From Pontibacter mucosus (GTDB lineage: Bacteria > Bacteroidota > Bacteroidia > Cytophagales > Hymenobacteraceae): a stretch of DNA of 64,000 nucleotides. Location of the stretch: positions 372,001-436,000 of the forward strand of contig NZ_QBKI01000003.1 of the NCBI RefSeq assembly GCF_003054055.1. Reading direction: 5' to 3'. The notes beneath the pieces are model-generated. The model was not told the DNA's origin, did not search any database, and saw only the letters and a program-made list of their open reading frames with translations. Both the position numbers and the translations under genes were made by a program. Below, in pieces: positions 7,923-16,035 of this stretch (within the stretch, counting starts at the first letter, position 1; every line of letters starts with the position of its first letter).

Positions 7923-9320
7923 ATGGCGAAGAAAAAATCGAAGCTGATCCCAACCCTTATCGGCGTACTTGGCTTGCTTATCATCTCTTTAATTGTTGCC
8001 AAAAAAGCCGGCTGGATTGGCAAGGACGAGGGCATCGAGGTAGTGCTGGCAGAGGCCAAGCCCGCTGACATTGTGGAGAAAGTGAGTGCGTCTGGTAAGG
8101 TGCAGCCCGAAACGGAGGTGAAAATCAGCCCGGATGTGTCGGGCGAGATAATTGAGCTTAATGTGGAGGAAGGAGACTCAGTGGTGAAAGGCCAGCTGTT
8201 GCTTCGCATCCGTCCCGACAACTACCAATCCATGGTGGATGCGCAGCAGGCGATGGTGAACACGCAGCGCGCCAACCTGGCCCAGGCAAAGGCCAGGGTA
8301 ACACAGGCAGAGGCTAACTTTGTACAGATAGAGCAGAACTACAAGCGCAACCAGCCGCTGTTTGAGCAGAAAGTGATCTCCCAGGCGGAGTGGCAGCAGA
8401 TAGAGTCTAACTTCCTGGCAACGAAGGCAGAAGTGGAGTCGGCCCGCCAAAGCGTGAGGGCGGCAGAGTATAACGTGCAAAACGCACTCGCCTCGCTGAA
8501 GGATGCCCGCGAGAACCTGAACAAAACCACAATCTATGCCCCTGTAAGCGGCACGGTTTCCAAGCTGAACGTGGAGCGCGGGGAACGCGTGGTAGGTACT
8601 TCCCAGATGGCCGGTACCGAAATCATGCGCATCGCCAACCTCAACAACATGGAGGTACGCGTAAATGTGAATGAGAACGACATCATCCGGGTAACGCTCG
8701 GCGACTCGGTGGAAGTGGAGGTAGACTCTTATGCCAGCCGCGACGAGAAGTTCAAGGGTGTGGTAACTGCTATCGCCAACACGGCTAAAGATGCCACCAC
8801 CCTAGAGGCCGTAACTGAGTTTGAGGTGCGTATTCGCTTGCTGAACGAGTCCTACGAGCACCTGCGTGGTGCTACCGTGCGTCCTTTCCGCCCGGGCATG
8901 ACGGCCTCGGTGGATATATTAACGGAGCGCAAGCCTAACGTGCTTTCTGTACCGCTTTCTGCCGTTACAACCCGCTCGGCCAAGCCAGAGGGTGACAAGG
9001 AAAAGGAATCCGAGGAAGGTGCGGAGCAGAATGGCCAGCAAAACCAGCAGGGGCAACAGCAGAAAACGACGGCAGCCGCTCAGGTAGACGAGGTGGTATT
9101 TGTGTATGACGAGGCAAACAATACCGTGAAATCCGTAAAGGTTAAAACAGGCATCAGCGACTTCGAGAACATCGAGATCCTGAGCGGTATTGAGAAAGGG
9201 CAGAAAGTAGTAGCCGGTCCGTTCAGGGCTGTTTCAAAAACCCTGGAAAATGGCTCTAAAGTGGCGGTAAAGGATGAGAAAACGCTCAATAAGCAGGCGC
9301 TTGTCGCCGAATCAAAATAA
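7923..9320 (+). CDS. Efflux periplasmic adaptor (HlyD/MacA-type membrane fusion protein)
   Basis: This 465-residue protein has an N-terminal membrane anchor (about 8-30), a split lipoyl domain around a coiled-coil hairpin (about 95-200), a beta-barrel, and a membrane-proximal domain. It links an inner-membrane ABC or RND pump to the TolC channel encoded just upstream. Residues 350-383 hold a charged and then Gln/Asn-rich low-complexity linker before the last domain, which is longer than usual. MacA-like partners normally sit beside macB-like ATPase/permease genes. None follows here; gpsA begins 9 bp downstream. Confidence 0.9.
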   Translation: MAKKKSKLIPTLIGVLGLLIISLIVAKKAGWIGKDEGIEVVLAEAKPADIVEKVSASGKVQPETEVKISPDVSGEIIELNVEEGDSVVKGQLLLRIRPDNYQSMVDAQQAMVNTQRANLAQAKARVTQAEANFVQIEQNYKRNQPLFEQKVISQAEWQQIESNFLATKAEVESARQSVRAAEYNVQNALASLKDARENLNKTTIYAPVSGTVSKLNVERGERVVGTSQMAGTEIMRIANLNNMEVRVNVNENDIIRVTLGDSVEVEVDSYASRDEKFKGVVTAIANTAKDATTLEAVTEFEVRIRLLNESYEHLRGATVRPFRPGMTASVDILTERKPNVLSVPLSAVTTRSAKPEGDKEKESEEGAEQNGQQNQQGQQQKTTAAAQVDEVVFVYDEANNTVKSVKVKTGISDFENIEILSGIEKGQKVVAGPFRAVSKTLENGSKVAVKDEKTLNKQALVAESK

Positions 9321-9329
9321 GTAACCATC

Positions 9330-10319
9330 TTGGAGAAAATAGCAGTACTGGGAGGGGGAAGCTGGGCTACAGCGCTTGTTAAAATCCTCTCAGAGAATAA
9401 ATCACAAGTGAACTGGTGGATGCGCAACAGCAACGATGTGCAACACCTGATTAAATTCAGACATAACCCGCGCTACCTGAGCCAGGTATCGTTTGATCTG
9501 GACTATGTAAAGCCTTCCACGGACATACAGGCAGTGGTCGCCTCGTCTGACTGGGTGATACTGGCCGTGCCGGCGGCCTTTGTGCAGCAGGCCCTGGCCG
9601 ATCTGCCGGAGGATGCCTTTTCCGGGAAAGTGGTGGCTTCGGCCATCAAAGGCATGATCCCGAAGGAGAACGTGCTGATAACCGACTATGTGAAGAGCAG
9701 GTACGGTGTGGAGGACGAGAACCTGCTGGTTATCGCGGGGCCTTGCCACGCCGAGGAAGTGGCGCTGGAGAAGCAGTCTTACCTCACTATCGGCTCCCAC
9801 AACCTGGCCACCGCCGACCGTTTTTGCGAGTTGCTCCGCAACCGCTACGTGAAGGCCAACCCGCTCGATGATCTGGATGGGATAGAGTATTGTGCTGTGA
9901 TGAAAAACGTCATTGCGCTGGCTTGCGGCATTGCCCGCGGCCAAAACTACGGCGACAACTTTCAGGCGGTGCTGGTGTCCAACGCCATGTTCGAGATCGA
10001 GCGGTTCCTGGATGCGATAATGCCGCTCCACCGCGCCCTGGCCGGTTCTGCCTACCTCGGAGACCTGCTTGTAACAGCATACTCCCAGTTCAGCCGGAAC
10101 CGGACGTTTGGCAACATGATTGGCAGGGGCTATACCGTGAAGTCGGCGCAGGTGGAGATGAACATGGTGGCGGAGGGCTATTACGCGGTGCAGAGCATCT
10201 ACGAGCTGAATAAAAAGCTAAAAGTGGATATGCCTATCACCAGGGCGGTGTACCACATCCTCTATGAGCGGATATCGCCGGCAGTGGAGTTTGAAATCCT
10301 GAAGGACAAGTTTAAATAA
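9330..10319 (+). CDS. gpsA: NAD(P)H-dependent glycerol-3-phosphate dehydrogenase
   Basis: This enzyme reduces dihydroxyacetone phosphate to sn-glycerol-3-phosphate for phospholipid synthesis in the cytoplasm. The N-terminal Rossmann motif VLGGGSWATAL (6-16), the SAIKGMIP segment and the substrate-domain motif KNVIALACGIARGQNYGDN are all GpsA marks. Length is 329 residues. The start codon is TTG at 9330, nine bases after the adaptor stop and immediately before the family N-terminus, so I prefer it over any later ATG. It is the last gene of the tolC-adaptor-gpsA run and is followed by a strong terminator. Confidence 0.93.
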   Translation: MEKIAVLGGGSWATALVKILSENKSQVNWWMRNSNDVQHLIKFRHNPRYLSQVSFDLDYVKPSTDIQAVVASSDWVILAVPAAFVQQALADLPEDAFSGKVVASAIKGMIPKENVLITDYVKSRYGVEDENLLVIAGPCHAEEVALEKQSYLTIGSHNLATADRFCELLRNRYVKANPLDDLDGIEYCAVMKNVIALACGIARGQNYGDNFQAVLVSNAMFEIERFLDAIMPLHRALAGSAYLGDLLVTAYSQFSRNRTFGNMIGRGYTVKSAQVEMNMVAEGYYAVQSIYELNKKLKVDMPITRAVYHILYERISPAVEFEILKDKFK

Positions 10320-10336
10320 GGGCATTCCGCCTCCAT

Positions 10337-10370
10337 AAAGGGCACACCTGCAAACGGGTGTGCCCTTTTT
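10337..10370 (+). terminator. Terminator after gpsA
   Basis: A 12-bp perfect stem (10337-10348 with 10357-10368) is followed by a T-run. It closes the tolC-adaptor-gpsA run and may also serve the converging minus-strand gene. Confidence 0.85.
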
Positions 10371-10377
10371 TATACTT

Positions 10378-10884
10378 TTAAATCCTGGAGTGGCGCAGAA
10401 TGTTATCGCTCAGGGCGCGGTAAACGGCCATACTCGTAATAGCAACCGACACGCATACGCTGTAGATGCCGGACAGTAGCATAAAGTCGAGGTAAGGAAT
10501 GGCCTGCAACTGCAGGGTATCCAAAAGCATGACCAGTATTGCCGCCATGGAGAAGCCGGACAGGGAGAACATAAAGGCGCGGTTAAACGTTTTGGAGGGA
10601 AGCTTATCAATCAGGGTTTGGCTTTTGAGGTGCCAGTGCAAGGGCAGCACACGACCGATTCGGAGCGCTTTCCGGGTAACCTTGGTGGCTACCCAGCCTA
10701 CCACAAACCCAATTGACATCGTGAAAATAAAGAAATATGTGGCGATGCTATGTTGCCCCCAAAGCGGCAGTATACTTTTGGGTAGCCAGAGCAGCAGCGT
10801 CAGCACCGTGTTCAGGCCCAATGCCAGGAACGCCATGACACTTTGTAGCAGGATCAGGAACTTATAGTTTAGGCTCAGCTGCAT
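10378..10884 (-). CDS. Hypothetical four-helix membrane protein
   Basis: This 168-residue protein is not recognised. Four hydrophobic segments are visible (about 8-33, 45-66, 101-121 and 127-150). A basic, Lys/Arg/His-rich cytoplasmic stretch with the sequence TRKALRIGRVLPLHWH lies between the second and third. There is no signal peptide or catalytic motif. It sits convergent to gpsA, sharing its terminator region, and divergent from an acyltransferase gene. Confidence 0.65.
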   Translation of the reverse strand: MQLSLNYKFLILLQSVMAFLALGLNTVLTLLLWLPKSILPLWGQHSIATYFFIFTMSIGFVVGWVATKVTRKALRIGRVLPLHWHLKSQTLIDKLPSKTFNRAFMFSLSGFSMAAILVMLLDTLQLQAIPYLDFMLLSGIYSVCVSVAITSMAVYRALSDNILRHSRI

Positions 10885-10992
10885 GTCTTTAATATCTTAT
10901 GATACAAAAGTTTATACTTCAATAGTAGCTAAAAGGATTTGACAGAGGGTTTGATCACTACCCAGGGGGCGCACCTGCATAAGCCATCTCCC

Positions 10993-11982
10993 ATGAAGCA
11001 GCACCTACAGCAGATAGATGTAGTGAAGGGATTTGCCATGGTAGCGGTACTGCTGCTGCACTCGTTTACCCGCAAGGAGTTGGAGAACAGTTTTGCCGTT
11101 TACCACATATGGCAGGCTGTTCCCTTGTTTTTGGTGGTGATGGGGTTAAACCTGGGACTTTCCGTTCAAAAAAAGCCGCAGCACCTGCAGCACCTCTACA
11201 ACCGGAAATATTTTACCAAAAAGGCCGCACGCATCTTGGTGCCTTTCATCCTGGTTTTTATACTTTCGATAGTGGTAGGTTTGCTGTGGGAGTGGGTAAA
11301 AGGAGAGGAAGTGCTTGCGTTCAGCGGCTATACCTGGCTGGGGGTGCTGCCTGTAACCGGCCGTGGCAACTATTTTATCACGATGTTGCTGCAGTCAATC
11401 CTTTTGCTGCCCCTGATAGGCTACGGCTTCCGGCACTGGCCTAAAAGCACGATTGCCGTACTGGTGCTGCTGGAGGTGTTGTTTCAGTTATGGGCCGCAA
11501 ACCTGCCATACTTTAAGGAGGATGGCTACCTGTATGATGCGGCATTTCCGCGTTATTTTTCTGCCATTGCCCTTGGGCTTTGGTTGTCCACACTGGTCTG
11601 GAAGCCCCTGAAGTGGGACGATGTGATACTGGTATTGCTACTGGGTGTGGTCGGAGCCGTTTGTTTATACTTGCTGCAGTATGAACGTCTGCCACTTGAG
11701 GGGTATATCAGGCCCGAGTGGCGAACACAGCAGGTTTTTACCTTTGGCTATTCCGCCCTGTTGGTATGGCTGGCCTTAAAATTGCTGCCCAACTTTACTA
11801 ACTTCATCCCGGTGCGCCTGCTGGCCGAGCTGGGAAAAGCTTCATACCATATTTTTCTGGTGCAGGTAGTATATTTCGGGCTTGCGCAGCAGGACCTGCC
11901 GCTGGTGGCGAATATTCTTGTTCCGCTTAGCATCGGCTACCTTTTTTACAAGTATGAGCCCGCACTTTTATTCGGATCCTGA
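10993..11982 (+). CDS. Acyltransferase family membrane protein (acyltransferase_3-like)
   Basis: This is a polytopic integral membrane protein of 329 residues with about ten hydrophobic segments. The N-terminus has the family pattern IDVVKGFAMVAVLLLHS, in which the His of the last triplet is the likely catalytic residue of acyltransferase-3 proteins. Such enzymes O-acetylate or succinylate surface polysaccharides or lipids; the acceptor here is unknown. The frame could start at a TTG at 10939, but the ATG at 10993 directly precedes the conserved first helix and is preferred. It is single and divergent from the membrane protein on its left. Confidence 0.8.
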   Translation: MKQHLQQIDVVKGFAMVAVLLLHSFTRKELENSFAVYHIWQAVPLFLVVMGLNLGLSVQKKPQHLQHLYNRKYFTKKAARILVPFILVFILSIVVGLLWEWVKGEEVLAFSGYTWLGVLPVTGRGNYFITMLLQSILLLPLIGYGFRHWPKSTIAVLVLLEVLFQLWAANLPYFKEDGYLYDAAFPRYFSAIALGLWLSTLVWKPLKWDDVILVLLLGVVGAVCLYLLQYERLPLEGYIRPEWRTQQVFTFGYSALLVWLALKLLPNFTNFIPVRLLAELGKASYHIFLVQVVYFGLAQQDLPLVANILVPLSIGYLFYKYEPALLFGS

Positions 11983-12035
11983 AAGTGCAGGGGTAAACAG
12001 ATATATACCTTAGTATAAAACTGAATTTTCCGCCT

Positions 12036-12446
12036 ATGTCCGCTAACAAGATGATAGAGGTAGTTTGTGCGATTGTGGAGCAGCACGGTCGTGTTTTGCT
12101 AACGCAGCGAAGCGAGCAAATGCGGGAGCCTATGCTGTGGGAGTTTCCGGGAGGTAAGCTTGAATCAGGCGAAACAGAGCAGCAGGCCCTCGTGAGGGAA
12201 ATAAAAGAGGAATTGGGCATTGACGTGGAACCTTACCACAGGCTCGAGCCTGTGCAGCACCCGTACCCTGGCCACACTGTCGTGCTTATTCCTTACCTAT
12301 GCCAGTATAACGGGGGCGTAATAAACCTGCTGGAACACCGGGCCTACCGTTGGGCAACACCAGGCGAACTACCTGGCTTTAACTGGTGCCCTGCCGATGT
12401 GCCCATTGTTGAGACCTACCTTAAATTGGTGAAAAACAGAGGGTAA
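12036..12446 (+). CDS. NUDIX hydrolase (MutT-like)
   Basis: This 136-residue protein contains a Nudix box matching GX5EX7REUXEEXGU exactly, from G40 to I62 (GKLESGE, then REIKEELGI). Residues up to 38 (LWEFPGG) and the short length fit the MutT / (deoxy)nucleoside triphosphate pyrophosphohydrolase subgroup, which removes oxidised nucleotides such as 8-oxo-dGTP. The exact substrate cannot be assigned from the box alone. It is 38 bp upstream of an RNA methyltransferase gene in the same direction. Confidence 0.88.
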   Translation: MSANKMIEVVCAIVEQHGRVLLTQRSEQMREPMLWEFPGGKLESGETEQQALVREIKEELGIDVEPYHRLEPVQHPYPGHTVVLIPYLCQYNGGVINLLEHRAYRWATPGELPGFNWCPADVPIVETYLKLVKNRG

Positions 12447-12473
12447 TTATACTTCCGAAAGCGCGTTTTCCCG

Positions 12474-12481
12474 TACCTTTG
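12474..12481 (+). promoter_or_regulatory. Candidate -7 box immediately before the RsmF-like gene
   Basis: TACCTTTG matches TAnnTTTG and ends 3 bp before the ATG at 12485. Transcription would then begin at or next to the start codon, giving a leaderless mRNA. This is a consensus match only. Confidence 0.45.
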
Positions 12482-12484
12482 CCT

Positions 12485-13882
12485 ATGATTTACCCAAAAC
12501 CATTTACGGACCGCATGCAGCGCATGCTCGGGGATGAGGAATTTTCAATCTTCCTGGAAGCACTGCAGCAGGCCCCGCCTGTCAGCGTACGCATCAACAC
12601 CGCCAAGGCAGCGCCAGCTCCCGGCCTGCAACCTGTACCCTGGACGGAGACAGGTTTTTACCTCCCTGAACGCCCCCTCTTCACCCTCGATCCCGCCCTG
12701 CATGCTGGTGCCTACTATGTGCAGGAAGCCAGTTCCATGTTTGTGGAGCAGGCCCTGCGACAGGCCGTAAACCTGAGCGAGCCCTTGCATGTGCTGGACC
12801 TCTGCGGGGCACCCGGCGGCAAGTCCACGCACCTGGCCAGCCTGCTTTCCCCCCAAAGTTTACTAGTATCCAACGAAGTAATCCGCAGCAGGGCCTCTAT
12901 ACTTGCCGAAAACATAGCCAAATGGGGCAGCGGCAATGTACTGGTCACCAGCAACGACCCCCGCGACTTTAACAGACTTCCCGGCTTTTTTGATGTGATG
13001 GTGGTGGACGCTCCCTGCAGTGGCGAAGGCATGTTCCGGAAGGATGCGCATGCCATGGAAGAGTGGTCGGAGGAAAACGTAAACCTGTGTGCCCAGCGCC
13101 AGCAGCGTATCCTGATGGATGTATGGGATTCACTGAGGCCCGGAGGGGTATTAATCTACAGCACCTGTACCTGGAACGAGCAGGAAAACGAGCAAAATAT
13201 TGCCTGGCTGGCCGAGCAAGAGGGCGCAGAAAGTATAAAACTGCAGCTAGAACCGGAATGGGGCGTAGTGCCGGGGCAGCTGAAGGGCGTGGAAGGCTAT
13301 CGCTTTTACCCGCACCGCGTGCAGGGAGAGGGCTTCTTTTTGGCGGTCGTGCGAAAAGCAGGTGAGGAGCAGCCACTGCATGGCAAGAGCAAAAAGAAAA
13401 AGTATAAACTAAGTATAGCGGGCAAAAAAGAGCAGGCCTTGGTGGCAGACTGGCTGCAGCAGCCCGGGCAGTATACGTTTGTGCAGCACGGGGAAAAAAT
13501 CTCAGCCATCCCTGAAAACCTCTTCGAAGCTGCCGATGAAGTATACCAGCACCTGTACGTGGTATACGCCGGTACCGAATTGGCCGAGATTTATGGCAAA
13601 AAGCTGAAACCGTTGCAGGGGCTGGCGCTTTCCCAGTATCTGGACAGATCGGTTTTCACATCGGCAGAGCTGAGCCTGGAGCAGGCGCTGCGGTATCTGA
13701 AAAAAGAAGACACGAGCCTGGGCACCAGCGGCAACGACTGGCTGCTGCTGGAGTATAAGGGGCTTCCCTTGGGCTGGGCCAAGCAAATCGGCAACCGAAT
13801 CAACAACTATTACCCAAAGGAATGGCGCATCCGGATGGAGCTACCCTCAGAACTGCCCCCCGGTAGTGTGGTCATTGGTTAA
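12485..13882 (+). CDS. RNA (cytosine-5-)-methyltransferase, RsmB/RsmF (NOL1/NOP2/Sun) family
   Basis: This is a SAM-dependent m5C RNA methyltransferase. It carries motif I LDLCGAPGGKSTHL, motif IV DAPCSGEGMFRKD (with a Pro-Cys that releases the RNA) and motif VI STCTWNEQENE (with the nucleophilic Cys), all in the first 240 residues. A long C-terminal part (about 290-465) resembles the PUA-like RNA-binding tail of RsmF, the enzyme for 16S rRNA C1407, rather than the RsmB layout. I therefore favour an RsmF-like role but cannot prove the target. The ATG at 12485 is used; a TTG two codons earlier is also possible. Confidence 0.88.
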   Translation: MIYPKPFTDRMQRMLGDEEFSIFLEALQQAPPVSVRINTAKAAPAPGLQPVPWTETGFYLPERPLFTLDPALHAGAYYVQEASSMFVEQALRQAVNLSEPLHVLDLCGAPGGKSTHLASLLSPQSLLVSNEVIRSRASILAENIAKWGSGNVLVTSNDPRDFNRLPGFFDVMVVDAPCSGEGMFRKDAHAMEEWSEENVNLCAQRQQRILMDVWDSLRPGGVLIYSTCTWNEQENEQNIAWLAEQEGAESIKLQLEPEWGVVPGQLKGVEGYRFYPHRVQGEGFFLAVVRKAGEEQPLHGKSKKKKYKLSIAGKKEQALVADWLQQPGQYTFVQHGEKISAIPENLFEAADEVYQHLYVVYAGTELAEIYGKKLKPLQGLALSQYLDRSVFTSAELSLEQALRYLKKEDTSLGTSGNDWLLLEYKGLPLGWAKQIGNRINNYYPKEWRIRMELPSELPPGSVVIG

Positions 13883-13888
13883 AGCGGT

Positions 13889-13913
13889 AAGTATAAACCG
13901 AAGCTTTATACTT
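13889..13913 (+). terminator. AAGTATA inverted pair after the RsmF-like gene
   Basis: A 9-bp perfect inverted repeat made of the dispersed motif (13889-13897 with 13905-13913, 7-nt loop) starts 7 bp after the stop codon. A second, GC-rich hairpin follows. Confidence 0.55.
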
Positions 13914-13939
13914 TTGCTACTGAGGCAAGTATAAAATAT

Positions 13940-13983
13940 ACTCTCCGCCATTCCAGGCAACCTTAGCTGGAACGGCGGAGAGT
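13940..13983. terminator. GC-rich hairpin between convergent methyltransferase genes
   Basis: Positions 13940-13955 pair with 13968-13983 with a single internal mismatch. The hairpin lies between the stops of the plus-strand RsmF-like and minus-strand RlmI-like genes and is flanked on both sides by AAGTATA motifs. It is likely a shared terminator. Confidence 0.6.
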
Positions 13984-14063
13984 TAAAGTATAAAGAGAAC
14001 ACATTGATTCAGGGAGCCGACAAAATCATGCCCAATCCTGAAAATCATACTTAATCACTGGTC

Positions 14064-15248
14064 CTACTCCACAAAAAGCACCAGTCCTTTCAGGTACTCG
14101 CCTTCCGGATGGAATATGGAAATGGGGTGATCAGCAGGCTGGGGGAGATGGTGCATGATCTTGATGTTACGCCCCGCCTCGATGGCAGCTGCCATCACAG
14201 TGCTGCTGAACAAGTATTTGTCCACCACCTGCGAGCAGGAGAACGTGAAAAGGATGCCACCGGGCTTTATCTTCTTCATGGCCTCCGCGTTAAGCCGTTT
14301 GTAGCCCATCAGCGCATTGTGGCGCACGTTTTGGCTTTTGGCAAAGGCGGGCGGGTCCAGCACAATCACATCATACTTGTCTTCTTTCCCTTTCAGGAAC
14401 TCGAAAGTATCAACGGCAAAGGCCTCGTGCTTCTCCGGTGCCTGACTCAGCTCCCCATTTTTAATCGTTAGGTCGATTGCTTTCTTCGATACGTCTACGG
14501 AGTGTACTTCGCTAGCTCCGGCATTCAGGGCGTACACCGAGAAGCCGCCCGTATAGCAGAAAGTGTTCAGCACCGACTTGCCCTTCACGTACCGCGCCAG
14601 CAGGTCGCGGTTATCGCGCTGGTCTATAAAGAAGCCTGTTTTCTGGCCGGTTTCCCAGTCGATGTAAAACAGATTTCCGTTTTCCGTCACCACCACGCCG
14701 CCTTCCGACTGACCGTAGAGATAACCGTTCTGCGCCTGCACCCCTGCCTTGGCTGGCAGCGACTCAGCGCTCTTGTCGTACACGGCGCGCAGCCTGTCGC
14801 CGTAAATCTCCTTCAGTGCCTGCGCCACGAGCTCGCGCACGTTATACATGCCCACCGAGTGCGTCTGCACCACGGCCGTGTCTTTGTAAAAGTCCACGAT
14901 AAGCCCCGGTACGCCATCGCCTTCGGCATACACCAGGCGGTATACATTGGTGCTCGGGTTGTCGGTGAGGCCAAGGCGCTGGCGGTAATCGTAGGCTTGC
15001 TGCACTTTGCGCTTCCAGAAAGTATAATCCGGCGCTACCTGCTCAAAAGAGAAGATGCGCACGGCAATAGAGCCCGGGGCGTAGTGGCCCATACCCAGAA
15101 ACTCACGCTTGCTGGAGTATACTTCCACCACGTCTCCCTCAGCGGGCTCCGCGTCGGCTTTCTTGATGGCGCCGGAGAAAACCCAGGGGTGTTGACGCTT
15201 GAGAGAGTGCTCTTTCCCGGGCGCCAGGTATAATTTAATAAAAGACAT
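14064..15248 (-). CDS. rlmI: 23S rRNA methyltransferase, RlmI type (class I SAM-dependent)
   Basis: This 394-residue protein has an N-terminal PUA domain (about 1-75, with HPWVFSGAI at the start), followed by a central EEHEE-type region and a Rossmann methyltransferase domain. Marks are GQKTGFFIDQRDNR (about 210-223), NTFCYTGGFSVYALNAGA (motif I) and VLDPPAFAKSQ (motif IV). The family methylates C5 of 23S rRNA C1962 in E. coli; the same target is inferred. Length matches the family. It stands alone on the minus strand, 205 bp from maf. Confidence 0.88.
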   Translation of the reverse strand: MSFIKLYLAPGKEHSLKRQHPWVFSGAIKKADAEPAEGDVVEVYSSKREFLGMGHYAPGSIAVRIFSFEQVAPDYTFWKRKVQQAYDYRQRLGLTDNPSTNVYRLVYAEGDGVPGLIVDFYKDTAVVQTHSVGMYNVRELVAQALKEIYGDRLRAVYDKSAESLPAKAGVQAQNGYLYGQSEGGVVVTENGNLFYIDWETGQKTGFFIDQRDNRDLLARYVKGKSVLNTFCYTGGFSVYALNAGASEVHSVDVSKKAIDLTIKNGELSQAPEKHEAFAVDTFEFLKGKEDKYDVIVLDPPAFAKSQNVRHNALMGYKRLNAEAMKKIKPGGILFTFSCSQVVDKYLFSSTVMAAAIEAGRNIKIMHHLPQPADHPISIFHPEGEYLKGLVLFVE

Positions 15249-15453
15249 TCAGTTGATGTTCGGTTGCTTTTTTATTGACAGATGCTTGTAAATGGCATTA
15301 GCCGGATAATTCGTTCCCCTGAGGAGAAAAAAATCTGGCGTTACAAAGGAGAACGGGGCGATCTCCCGCTGCGGTCAATAAAAGTAGTGGGCGTACCGAA
15401 ACATCAATCTTCTGGCAGTGTTGATTATGGCGGCGAAAGTGCCTGGCAAATTT

Positions 15454-16035
15454 TTATAGGGTCACGATCCCGAGTTCTTCCAGCTTGGCGTACAGCTTTT
15501 GCACCGGCAGGCCTACCACGTTAAAATAGGAGCCTTCGATGCGCGCTATCCCGACCATCCCAATCCATTCCTGAATACCGTAAGCGCCGGCCTTGTCGTA
15601 GGGCTTGTAGTGGGTGATGTAGTGGGTAATCTCGGCCTCCGACAGCTGCTTAAAGTATACTTTGGTGATGTCGTGGAAAACGGTTTTCTGCTCTTTGATG
15701 AGGATACAAACGCCGGTAATCACCTCATGGTGCGTGCCTGATAACGCCTGCAGCATTTCCTTTGCCTCCTCAAAGTCGGCGGGTTTGTTGAGCACGCGGT
15801 CGCCGAGGCAAACAATTGTATCCGCCGTTATCAGCGCTTCGTTTGTGATGTCGGAAGTATAAGCCTCGGCTTTGTGAGATGCTAAATACTCAGCGATCTG
15901 TTCCCGTTTCAGGTGGTCCGGAAAATCCTCGTTCACCTCCTTTACCAGCACTTTATACTTCAGGCCGAGGCTGGAGAGCAGCTCTTTGCGGCGTGGCGAG
16001 TTAGAGGCAAGCAGCAGCGGCCGTTGTAAATTCAT
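15454..16035 (-). CDS. maf: Maf family nucleoside triphosphate pyrophosphatase
   Basis: This 193-residue protein begins with the Maf signature LLASNSPRRKELL (7-19). It also carries the family's catalytic Asp/Lys/Gln region (ITADTIVCLGD, YDKAGAYGIQEW). Maf proteins hydrolyse non-canonical or modified dNTP/NTPs (dTTP/UTP or m7GTP type) and influence septation in Bacillus. The YDKAGAYGIQ loop suggests the YhdE (dTTP/UTP) branch. Its 5' end overlaps the 3' end of the upstream DUF1015 gene by 35 bp in another frame. There is no later start that keeps the signature, so the overlap looks real and implies translational coupling. Confidence 0.92.
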   Translation of the reverse strand: MNLQRPLLLASNSPRRKELLSSLGLKYKVLVKEVNEDFPDHLKREQIAEYLASHKAEAYTSDITNEALITADTIVCLGDRVLNKPADFEEAKEMLQALSGTHHEVITGVCILIKEQKTVFHDITKVYFKQLSEAEITHYITHYKPYDKAGAYGIQEWIGMVGIARIEGSYFNVVGLPVQKLYAKLEELGIVTL

